NCBI GenBank assembly: GCA_030425045.1
Contig: JAUHVL010000029.1
Span: 1-40,959 of the forward strand
Origin: a bacterium
GTDB lineage: Bacteria; Bdellovibrionota; Bacteriovoracia; Bacteriovoracales; Bacteriovoracaceae
Reading direction: 5' to 3'
DNA length: 40,959 bases
Part shown: positions 7,691 to 15,613 of the stretch, piece after piece
How the letters are laid out: the number at the start of each line of letters is the position of its first letter
How positions within the stretch are numbered: the first letter of the stretch is position 1
Program-made: the position numbers and the translations under genes
The notes under the pieces: generated by a model
The model's database searches: none
Seen by the model: the letters and a program-made list of their open reading frames with translations, nothing else
Told to the model about the DNA's origin: nothing

Positions 7691-8467
7691 TTAAAGGTTT
7701 AGTTCTAGAACGAGAGGGCAGTGGTCTGAGCCAAGAACTTCGGGGGTGATATAGGCCTTGTCGACATTCGATCTGAGCAATTGATCGACAAAGAAATAGT
7801 CAATTCTCCAACCGATATTTCTTTCACGACAATTTCCTCTATAGGTCCACCAAGTATAGTGGCCTTTTTCATCAGGGTGGAATTCTCTAACGACATCGTG
7901 AAAGCCTGCGGTCAGTACTTCATCAATATAAACTCTCTCTTCGGGAAGAAAGCCTGTGGTTTTCTGATTTGTCTTTGGGTTGGCCAAGTCGATTTCTGTA
8001 TGGGCCGTGTTGACATCACCACAAATAATAATACCTTTCCCCGTTTCTTTTTGTTTCTCTAAGGCTTGTGCTAAGAGAGTGCGGCTATAGTCGAGTTTAT
8101 AAGGAACTCGGCCATGATCTCGTTGTCCGTTTGGGAAGTAGCCGTTATAGAGAATGAACTGATCGAATTCTGCACATATGGTGCGCCCTTCGTTATCAAA
8201 CTCATCACGACCAAGCCCAAGAGTGATTTTAGGGGTACCAAATTTTTCATGAAAATATAGGGCAACGCCGGAGTAACCTTTCTTTTCAGCACTCGCAAAA
8301 AAGCTTTGATAGCCAGCAGGTCTTAATAAGGTTTCACTCAATTGTTCTGGTTGCGCTTTCGTTTCTTGTAGGCAAACAATCTCGTACTGATTTGAGCTTA
8401 GCCAATCGAGAAAACCTTTTTTCTCTGCTGCACGAATTCCATTAACATTCCAACTTGCGATTTTCAT
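7691..8467 (-). CDS. xthA: Exodeoxyribonuclease III
   Basis: Exonuclease III/AP endonuclease of base excision repair, 258 residues, close to the family's usual length. It has the N-terminal IASWNVNGIRA, catalytic Glu35 in LQETKAQ, Asp152 and Asn154 in GDVNTAH, and the final Asp248-His249 in GSDHCPL. It nicks abasic sites and degrades 3' ends of duplex DNA in the cytosol. The start codon at 8467 gives the standard N-terminus (MKIASWN). It diverges from the SGNH-protein gene at 8555. Confidence 0.95.
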   Translation of the reverse strand: MKIASWNVNGIRAAEKKGFLDWLSSNQYEIVCLQETKAQPEQLSETLLRPAGYQSFFASAEKKGYSGVALYFHEKFGTPKITLGLGRDEFDNEGRTICAEFDQFILYNGYFPNGQRDHGRVPYKLDYSRTLLAQALEKQKETGKGIIICGDVNTAHTEIDLANPKTNQKTTGFLPEERVYIDEVLTAGFHDVVREFHPDEKGHYTWWTYRGNCRERNIGWRIDYFFVDQLLRSNVDKAYITPEVLGSDHCPLVLELNL

Positions 8468-8554
8468 ACGCTTTATTTTGATCAGAAAACGTATGATGTA
8501 AACTAAATAATCTCTTTCTTGTCACTATGGCATTGGACCCCTTAAAATAATGAT

Positions 8555-10189
8555 GTGCAAAAAATAAAAACAATCTTATTTCTTTTAAGTATAACGGTAT
8601 TGAGTCTAGTTTTGACGGCCATACTGCTTTATTCATTTAATCGTCCACTTATTAATGGGAAGTATATTCTATCTAAAAGAAATTTAGAAATGGGTGTAGC
8701 AGGCTCTGAAGCAGCTATTATAGATAGAGCTCTATTTTCAACAAACAAGCTTAATCTTGATAAGTGGTACGGGTATCAAGAAGTAATATTAAAAAAAAGT
8801 GTTGGTTATGATAATGCAACCTTTTCCTTTGAGATATCAGATTATTCTTATATTGATTTCTATTTTCACTTTGATGAAAAAGTCAGATATGGAATTAGGC
8901 TATCTACTATGGAAGAAAATCCATCTCTTTTTTTTATTCAAGACAAGAGCTACCGCTTTTTAAAAAAATATCAATTAGATCTAAAGATAAAAGAAAATAT
9001 AGAACAGTTTTTAGAACTTAAAAAAAGTAAAAATAAATTAATATTAAATATTGAAAATAAGCAAATTATATTACCGGATTTGTTTGGAATTGACCTCGTA
9101 GGAATTGGTTTTAGAGGGGGGGCAAAACCTTCTAGTATCGATAATATTAAGTTGATGAAAAATAATGAAACTGTTTTGTTAAGCAAGTTCACTAATGATA
9201 AGAACATATTTCGTATATTTATTCAGCATTTTATAATGTTGATCTTGCTGTCATTTGTTCTAAAATTTTTTCTTTCTACAAATACTCTAATCTTTATAAA
9301 TTATTGTTTAATACTTCTAATGATTATTTTTTATATATTTGATTTTTATATATTTTCAGTTAGAGAGTCATTTGTAACACAAAAATATTTATATTCTGAA
9401 GAAGATGTTAACGTTACTCTTTTTGAGTCCTACCATCATAAACTGATTATGGTTTGGGGTAATCTGTTTGGGTTTGATACTGATTTTAAAAAACAATTGG
9501 ATGATACATACTTTCAAAAGAGAATTTCAAAAGGTCCAATAATTTGTAAAAACTTAGTTAAATGTGATAGGGCAAAGAAACATGAAGTTATTGAAGTATT
9601 AACTAAAAACAATGATTGTCATAAACAGTTATTCCTCGGAGGATCTCAGACTATTGGCGCAGGAGCTTCAAGCATAGAAAGAACATTTTTCTATAAAGTT
9701 CATTTTAAAAAGCTTTCTAAGATACGAGATAAATGCCTTATATCGTTAAATTTGGGAGCTTCAGGCTGGCCTTTAGAGAAAGTATTTAAAGATTTTAAAG
9801 ATAATTACTCTCACCTTAAGTTTAACATTATAGTCCTTAATACTGGTATAAATAATAAAAGTGATACATTCTTGGAACCATTCAAAAATTTTATGTTGTT
9901 TGCGAGTTCAAAAAAGCTAAATTTAATCGTACTAGAAGAGGCAATATCTTATGAGTTTAAATTTTTTGAACCTGGGTTGAAAAAACTAATTATTGAAAGA
10001 GAATCTGAAAAGTATAATATTCCTCAATACTCTCTTGAGAAATATATGAAAACCCAAACTAAAAATAGAGAGGGGGATATCTGGTGGGATATGGCCCATT
10101 ATACCGATTATGGTCATCAGCTTGTTGCAGACTGGCTAAGTGAAAAAATGGACAATCATTATGATTACGGGCAAGATAAAGCGCTATGA
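8555..10189 (+). CDS. Membrane-anchored SGNH-fold protein (hydrolase/acyltransferase-like), number 1 of 3
   Basis: A 544-residue membrane protein from a GTG start. One transmembrane helix lies near residues 5-27, an extracytoplasmic beta-rich region follows (about 30-225), two or three more hydrophobic segments lie at about 228-275, and the C-terminus is SGNH-like. In the latter the nucleophile is Ser364 in FLGGSQTIG, block II/III is LNLGASGW and LNTGINN, and the Asp512-x-x-His515 pair is in WWDMAHYTDYGH. Such domains act as esterases or as O-acyltransferase partners on glycans. The stop overlaps the start of the radical SAM gene (ATGA at 10186), so the two are coupled. Base composition is extreme: positions 9301-9360 hold only 7 G/C in 60. 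The substrate is unknown. Confidence 0.7.
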   Translation: MQKIKTILFLLSITVLSLVLTAILLYSFNRPLINGKYILSKRNLEMGVAGSEAAIIDRALFSTNKLNLDKWYGYQEVILKKSVGYDNATFSFEISDYSYIDFYFHFDEKVRYGIRLSTMEENPSLFFIQDKSYRFLKKYQLDLKIKENIEQFLELKKSKNKLILNIENKQIILPDLFGIDLVGIGFRGGAKPSSIDNIKLMKNNETVLLSKFTNDKNIFRIFIQHFIMLILLSFVLKFFLSTNTLIFINYCLILLMIIFYIFDFYIFSVRESFVTQKYLYSEEDVNVTLFESYHHKLIMVWGNLFGFDTDFKKQLDDTYFQKRISKGPIICKNLVKCDRAKKHEVIEVLTKNNDCHKQLFLGGSQTIGAGASSIERTFFYKVHFKKLSKIRDKCLISLNLGASGWPLEKVFKDFKDNYSHLKFNIIVLNTGINNKSDTFLEPFKNFMLFASSKKLNLIVLEEAISYEFKFFEPGLKKLIIERESEKYNIPQYSLEKYMKTQTKNREGDIWWDMAHYTDYGHQLVADWLSEKMDNHYDYGQDKAL

Positions 10190-11562
10190 GTTATTCTGAA
10201 AAAGAGTTTGAAAAAGTTGCTGTGATAACGAAAAAAATGGATGAAATTTCTTCTTCTTTTTGTTTGGTTCGTTGGAAACACGCAACTTTAAATCTTGCCT
10301 CAGGTGCATCGAAAAGCTGTTGTCATCACCACTTTAAACCAATTCAATTAAATAAAAATGGCGAGTTTCAATTACATGATAACTCTGAAGAGCAGAAACT
10401 TAGAAAAGAAATGTTAGACGGAAAGAGGCCAAAAGATTGTTCTTATTGTTGGTGGGTGGAAGATTCAGGGCATGCCAGTGATCGGGTAAACTGGAGTGCA
10501 AAATCTTGGATGGCCCCCAGTTTTGACGAAACAACGGAAAATATTTCAAATAAAGCCGCCCCTCCTTCATGGGTAGAACTTAATTTCTCTTCAGTTTGTA
10601 ATCTTAAATGTCTTTATTGTTCTCCGATCTATTCGACTAATTGGTATAAAGAGATCAAAAAGTTTGGTCCTTATCCGACGAGTAATCCACATAATAGTAT
10701 CTCCCATTTAAATTATATTGAATTTGAAGATAATTATGAAAATACCGAATTGATGGAGAAGTTTTGGCCTTGGTTTTATGAAACGCTACCTCATATACGT
10801 TTGTTGAAAATTACTGGTGGAGAGCCCCTTCTTAGCGAAAATACGTTTAAGTTGATGTCGATATTAGAAAAACAGAATCACCCGAAATTATGTTTAGGGA
10901 TAAATTCTAATTTAAGTATCTCTGATGACAAATGGATGAGATTTATCGAGAGTGTAAAGATACTCGAACAAAATAAAAGCATAGACCGAATTTATCTACA
11001 TCCGAGTTTAGACTCCTCTGCCAAAAGAGCAGAGTATATTCGTCATGGACTTGATTATTCTGTTTTACAAAAAAATGTTGAGACTTTTTTAAGTGAAACT
11101 AATGGCTCCGTTCACTTCATATCGACTTTAAATTGTTTAGCTCTTGGTGGGCTTTTAGATTATTGGAAATATATTCTTGAGTTAAAAACAAAACATTATA
11201 AAAAGGGTAGAGAGATCGCGATTGGTACAGAAGTATTACAAGCACCAGAGTGGTTAAATTTAAATATTCTCGATGAGAGTATGTCTCACTACTTTGATGA
11301 GGTGATTTCATTTGTTAAAGATCATATTAATGAAGATGGTTCGGGTTTTACCCAAGTTGAACTAGCTGGCCTTGAGAAAGCAAAAAGTACAATGTTGTCA
11401 CCATCGGATAATAGAGAAAGAAAAAGAAGTGATTTTTATCGATTTATAAAAGAAGTCGATAAAAGAAGAGACTCTTCCTTTGATGAAATTTTTCCTGAAC
11501 TTACATCTTTTATGGAGATATGTAAGGCAAACTCAGAGAGACTCGAGAACTTTTTGAGCTAA
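10186..11562 (+). CDS. Twitch-domain radical SAM protein, number 1 of 2
   Basis: A 458-residue radical SAM enzyme. The 4Fe-4S cluster motif CNLKCLYC uses Cys138, Cys142 and Cys145, and the SAM-binding ITGGEP is at about 209-214. An N-terminal Cys-rich region comes first (Cys26, Cys45-Cys46 followed by HHH, and CSYCWW at 85-90), which is characteristic of the twitch/SPASM-like group. These enzymes generate a 5'-deoxyadenosyl radical in the cytosol to modify peptides, sugars or lipids; the substrate here cannot be read from sequence. It is coupled to the SGNH gene upstream by a 4-bp overlap and overlaps the convergent SGNH gene by 30 bp. The pairing with SGNH proteins repeats downstream. Confidence 0.82.
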   Translation: MSYSEKEFEKVAVITKKMDEISSSFCLVRWKHATLNLASGASKSCCHHHFKPIQLNKNGEFQLHDNSEEQKLRKEMLDGKRPKDCSYCWWVEDSGHASDRVNWSAKSWMAPSFDETTENISNKAAPPSWVELNFSSVCNLKCLYCSPIYSTNWYKEIKKFGPYPTSNPHNSISHLNYIEFEDNYENTELMEKFWPWFYETLPHIRLLKITGGEPLLSENTFKLMSILEKQNHPKLCLGINSNLSISDDKWMRFIESVKILEQNKSIDRIYLHPSLDSSAKRAEYIRHGLDYSVLQKNVETFLSETNGSVHFISTLNCLALGGLLDYWKYILELKTKHYKKGREIAIGTEVLQAPEWLNLNILDESMSHYFDEVISFVKDHINEDGSGFTQVELAGLEKAKSTMLSPSDNRERKRSDFYRFIKEVDKRRDSSFDEIFPELTSFMEICKANSERLENFLS

Positions 11563-12537
11563 TACTTTATTAGCAAAAGCTGTTGGGTGGCCATCACCTT
11601 TGATTTTGATCTGATCTTCTTTATATTTATTGAATACATCTGAAGAATCAATGACAGGAATATCTCTTTCTTTTAAACATTTAGAAACTTCTTCGAAAAT
11701 TTCAGAATCTCTCCAAAAAGAATGAGCGACCGTGATAAACCTTGAATTTGGAAGCTGTTTAAGAAGGTTTTCTTTTGATTTTTGAATTATGTCACACATA
11801 AATAAGTAATCGTTTTGGTTAAAGAAATAATTCGTAATTCCAAGAGCTGCTTTTTCAAGGTAAATTTTGGTTTTAACTTTTCTGTCAAACTCAAAAAATC
11901 CTTTTCTGATAATTTTTCCACTTTCATTTTTCTCATAATAAGGCCACTTTTTTGCCCAAGTGATGACTCTGGGGGTTCCAAGTAAACGATCTAAGTGACC
12001 CGTAGGCCATGTGTAAAAAATGAGTCCTTTTTTTTCATTAATTTGCTCATTTATTTTAAAACTCTCGCTATAGGCCAACATTTGCTGTGGTCCATAACCG
12101 GGATGAGCGTATATATAAGATTTATATTTTTTAGAAAGTTGTTGAAAATAATAGGGAAAGGTCTCATCATCTTGAACTCCTTCTCCCATTGTGTAGGAAC
12201 AGCCGAAGAATATTGCATAATCTGAAAAAGAGGTATTATTAACATCAGGTACGATTCTTCTGCCGTAGTCATCTGTTTTGACTGTATAATCTATTATTTT
12301 TTCACCTTTTAAGTAACGCTTGATGTTTACATCTCTGTTTGGCTCAAGTGTTTTCCCCACAATAGGATGAAAATACGTTAAGCTGCCAGAGTAATGAACA
12401 CTAGTTTTATTATAATGCTGATTTCTTTTATAAAAATAAAAGCCAAGCACAATAGCAATGGTAAGGAGAATACCTAAAGAGATTGCTAAAAGATGAAATA
12501 TAAAGTTATTTTTGCTCAATTGCTGTTCACTGGACAA
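11533..12537 (-). CDS. Membrane-anchored SGNH-fold protein, number 2 of 3
   Basis: A 334-residue protein with one transmembrane helix near residues 13-36 and a long extracytoplasmic SGNH domain. The nucleophile block is FFGCSYTMGEG with Ser114. A GYGPQQM segment contributes the oxyanion block, and the C-terminal GDGHPTAFAN supplies the Asp-His end of the triad. This looks like the AlgX/AlgJ-like or esterase branch of the fold, acting in the periplasm. It lies on the minus strand between the two plus-strand radical SAM genes and overlaps the first one tail-to-tail by 30 bp. It has its own start region of about 50 bp facing the second radical SAM gene, where a shared divergent promoter could lie. 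Confidence 0.7.
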   Translation of the reverse strand: MSSEQQLSKNNFIFHLLAISLGILLTIAIVLGFYFYKRNQHYNKTSVHYSGSLTYFHPIVGKTLEPNRDVNIKRYLKGEKIIDYTVKTDDYGRRIVPDVNNTSFSDYAIFFGCSYTMGEGVQDDETFPYYFQQLSKKYKSYIYAHPGYGPQQMLAYSESFKINEQINEKKGLIFYTWPTGHLDRLLGTPRVITWAKKWPYYEKNESGKIIRKGFFEFDRKVKTKIYLEKAALGITNYFFNQNDYLFMCDIIQKSKENLLKQLPNSRFITVAHSFWRDSEIFEEVSKCLKERDIPVIDSSDVFNKYKEDQIKIKGDGHPTAFANKVLAQKVLESL

Positions 12538-12588
12538 GTTTACCTATAAAATTTACTCTAAAAGAAGAATAACATAAACCGAATTTCA

Positions 12589-13920
12589 ATGAATCAAACG
12601 AGAAATAATATTGAACAGACTTTTTGCCCCGTTCCCTGGGTTTCAAGCTCTGTTACTAATCAGGGCGTTTATAGGGCCTGTTGTCAATGTTCTCAAAGTT
12701 CATGTGGTGGCATCTTAAAAGATCAAGATGGTATACCTTTAAATGCATCGAAAGCTTCTTTTGAGCAAATTAGAAATCATTCGACATTGAAGTCTATGCG
12801 AAAGGATATGCTTAATGGAGTGAGAAGTTCACTGTGTAAGGCTTGCTGGGATGAAGAGGACGCTGGAATCGTTTCTAAAAGACAAAGTGAGATCAAAAAA
12901 TTAAATAAGTTTTTTAATTTAAAGGATGCCCAGCGTTGTACCAGTGATGAAGGTGAAATTTCACCAAGTACAAAAATGGTCAGTCTCGATTTACGGTTTG
13001 GCAATAATTGTAACCTTGCTTGTATTATGTGTGGTCCACTGGACTCCAAAGCTTGGTACGCTGATTATGTCAAGGCCACTGGAAAAACGAGATTTGGAAC
13101 CATTATTGGAGATGTCGAATTAGAAAAGGCGGGATCTGATTCTTGGATAACCAAAAATAAAAATAAATTCGAGTGGTATGACGAAGAGCACTTTTGGTCG
13201 GAATTAAAAAAATACGCAGATGGTTTGAAGTATATTTATATGGCGGGAGGTGAACCTCTCATTACTCCGAAACATCATGAGCTTTTAAAAAACCTAATTG
13301 AACTCAATGTTGCTAAAAATATCGAGCTTGATTACGCCACCAACTTTACAGTGCTGCCACCAGAAGTTTTAGAATACTGGACACATTTTAAAGGTGTTAA
13401 TCTTGGCATAAGTATTGATGGTACAGGAAAGATCAACGACTATATTCGTTTTCCCAGTCAGTGGGAAAAAATTGAGCGCAACTTTGATCAATTAGAAAAT
13501 TTAACGTCAGTGAATCTTCATGTTTATACCAATTCAACGATCTCCGCACTCAATATGCCATCTTCATTAACTACACTTAAATGGTTTATTGAGAGACGTA
13601 AAGAGAAGAAATATCCTCAACAAATGTTTGTTCACCCTGTCTATGGGGTGAACTATCTTTCACCTAAAGTGCTACCTAAAAAAATAAAAGAAAAAGTAAA
13701 AACGGAATTGCTTCACTTAAAAGAAAATTCAAAGATGGGTATTTTTTATAATAAAAGTATTTCTCAAAGCATTGAGCAATTTCAAAACATTGTAAACTTC
13801 TCACTTGAGGAAGATCTTTCTCATTTAAGGGAAAAACTTATAGCTGAAACAGAAAAGCTAGATCTTGTGAGAGGGCATCGTTGGAATGACTTTCTTGAAT
13901 TTAATTTAACTGATTCGTGA
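12589..13920 (+). CDS. Twitch-domain radical SAM protein, number 2 of 2
   Basis: A 443-residue paralogue-like radical SAM protein. The motif CNLACIMC uses Cys141, Cys145 and Cys148, and MAGGEPL is near 218-224. The N-terminus has FCPVPW (Cys13), ACCQC (31-34), Cys39 and CKACWDEEDAG (83-), the Cys pattern of the twitch-type group with the extra cluster-binding region before the barrel. SISIDG-like residues (GISIDGTG) follow in the barrel. It is cytosolic with an unknown substrate. The next gene, another SGNH protein, begins 10 nt after its stop, so the radical SAM-SGNH pairing is repeated in reverse order relative to the first pair. Confidence 0.82.
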   Translation: MNQTRNNIEQTFCPVPWVSSSVTNQGVYRACCQCSQSSCGGILKDQDGIPLNASKASFEQIRNHSTLKSMRKDMLNGVRSSLCKACWDEEDAGIVSKRQSEIKKLNKFFNLKDAQRCTSDEGEISPSTKMVSLDLRFGNNCNLACIMCGPLDSKAWYADYVKATGKTRFGTIIGDVELEKAGSDSWITKNKNKFEWYDEEHFWSELKKYADGLKYIYMAGGEPLITPKHHELLKNLIELNVAKNIELDYATNFTVLPPEVLEYWTHFKGVNLGISIDGTGKINDYIRFPSQWEKIERNFDQLENLTSVNLHVYTNSTISALNMPSSLTTLKWFIERRKEKKYPQQMFVHPVYGVNYLSPKVLPKKIKEKVKTELLHLKENSKMGIFYNKSISQSIEQFQNIVNFSLEEDLSHLREKLIAETEKLDLVRGHRWNDFLEFNLTDS

Positions 13921-13930
13921 TAAGGCCTCT

Positions 13931-15496
13931 GTGATAAAAATTGTCTTCTGGAACCTATTCATCCTCACTTTTATTATTGGAAGTTATATTGTTTATATTC
14001 ATAAAAAGTATGTGAGTGGACCTCTGACAGGTAATGCCATAAGGGGATATCAAAATTATAAGAAGCATCCTGAATATCACCCTAATCTAGATAAAGTTTC
14101 ATGGCTTACGTACTGGCCATCTCCAACAAGCTTTGTTTCCAATAAGCCAGATATGACAAAAATTCGAGTAGGATGTTTTGGTGATTCTCATACTCAAGGA
14201 GATGAAACGGCTCCGGGAAATGATTATCCCTCTGTTTTACAAAAAATTCTTGGTGACCGTTACCAAGTTATTAACTTTGGTAATGGGGGGCATGGCTTTC
14301 ATCAGATCTATACATTGATTGATCATTATCTCGATCGCTATAAACTAGATTATATTATTATTGGGCCTCGTGGATTTTATACTTATCGAAGTATGTCTTT
14401 TAATAATTATTGGAACCAAGGTTCCGTTCCTTATGCTCAATACAAGATTAAAGATGATAAATTAGTTGTTCATGAAGTAAGAGGAAAAACAACCATTGAT
14501 AAAGCAAAAAGATATTATGGTTTTTTCCCCTCAATGGAATTACTTTTTGATGACCATGTCCCACCTTCTTTTCTGAAACTTTCTTATATGAGGTATAGAA
14601 AAGAGATGGAGAATCCTTTTTTTAAAGAAAATATTAAGGAGGCGAGAAGGATTCAACGTCGTCAGATCATCGAAATTGCAAATAGGGGCGCAAAGCTCAT
14701 TCATTACACTGACTTTTCTAAAGATTGTAGGGCCTTTAAAGATATTAAACATAAAAATTACTCTCTTACCTGTATCGAACCTTTTATACATAAATTTCCT
14801 TACCTCGCGGAGATGACTCATCCCTCGGCGTTTGGTTATTATTATCATGCGAAAGATATTGCTCAGTTAATCTTAAAGAGTGATAAAAAGATCTCTAAAA
14901 TTAAGTTTCATGATTATCAAAACCAAATCATTCAACAAAAGTTTAAGGTTGATGATCAGAGCTTAGAGATTCATAAATTATCTACTTTCTTAGAAAGTCG
15001 TGTGATTGCCTGTTTGAAGTCTAATCGTGGTTATACGGGAATTATTGGAGAAATTAAAAGTTATGATAATCAGAATCAAAACGATCATGACTCTGTTTTA
15101 ATAGGGGTCTACATGAAAGGAGAGCCTCTTGCGAGTGCTCTTTTTTTAAAAATTCCTAAGAGAGACCCTATTTTAGAAAACTTGAAAAATGAAAAATTTT
15201 ATAAATTGAAGAGTGTTCCTAATCTTTATTTTTATGAATTAGAAGAGAGTTCTCTCGAATTATCTCGTAATGTCATTCACTCAGATCGTGACCTGCTTAA
15301 AAGTCCTCTTATTAAAACTTTTTTTAATCACACAAAAGATTATACTAATCATTATCATCCCAAATATCCTACCTTAAAGATGGTTGTTGATGAGAAACTT
15401 AGTGCCTATGAAATATTGAGAAATGAAAAGAGAAGTGAGCTTAAAATAGAGATGAAACTCAGTGCTCTTTGCCCTTACTCTATCGAAAAAAAGTAA
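13931..15496 (+). CDS. Membrane-anchored SGNH-fold protein with C-terminal extension, number 3 of 3
   Basis: A 521-residue protein starting at GTG, with AAGG 5 nt upstream as the ribosome-binding site. One N-terminal transmembrane helix (about 3-23) is followed by a canonical GDSL-type block, GCFGDSHTQG with Ser86, then INFGNGGHG, and MTHPSAFGY with the catalytic-type His. The residue three before that His is Glu (EMTH), not the usual Asp, so the triad may be ExxH. After about residue 330 there is a further 190-residue region that I do not recognise. It probably acts in the periplasm on acyl esters, coupled in expression with the radical SAM protein just upstream. Confidence 0.7.
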   Translation: MIKIVFWNLFILTFIIGSYIVYIHKKYVSGPLTGNAIRGYQNYKKHPEYHPNLDKVSWLTYWPSPTSFVSNKPDMTKIRVGCFGDSHTQGDETAPGNDYPSVLQKILGDRYQVINFGNGGHGFHQIYTLIDHYLDRYKLDYIIIGPRGFYTYRSMSFNNYWNQGSVPYAQYKIKDDKLVVHEVRGKTTIDKAKRYYGFFPSMELLFDDHVPPSFLKLSYMRYRKEMENPFFKENIKEARRIQRRQIIEIANRGAKLIHYTDFSKDCRAFKDIKHKNYSLTCIEPFIHKFPYLAEMTHPSAFGYYYHAKDIAQLILKSDKKISKIKFHDYQNQIIQQKFKVDDQSLEIHKLSTFLESRVIACLKSNRGYTGIIGEIKSYDNQNQNDHDSVLIGVYMKGEPLASALFLKIPKRDPILENLKNEKFYKLKSVPNLYFYELEESSLELSRNVIHSDRDLLKSPLIKTFFNHTKDYTNHYHPKYPTLKMVVDEKLSAYEILRNEKRSELKIEMKLSALCPYSIEKK

Positions 15497-15613
15497 CTAT
15501 TGAATAATTAAAGGCTTCTTTTCGGTGTCACTTTGCGCTAAAAGATATATATTTCAAATTCCTCTTATCATATTCGATACAATGGTATAAGGGCCTAACA
15601 ACTGGGTCACTAT

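Noticed and set aside
9638-9660. First SGNH protein considered a degenerate pseudogene because of its AT content
   Set aside because: The frame is intact over 544 codons, and the Ser364 block and Asp512/His515 pair are all present.
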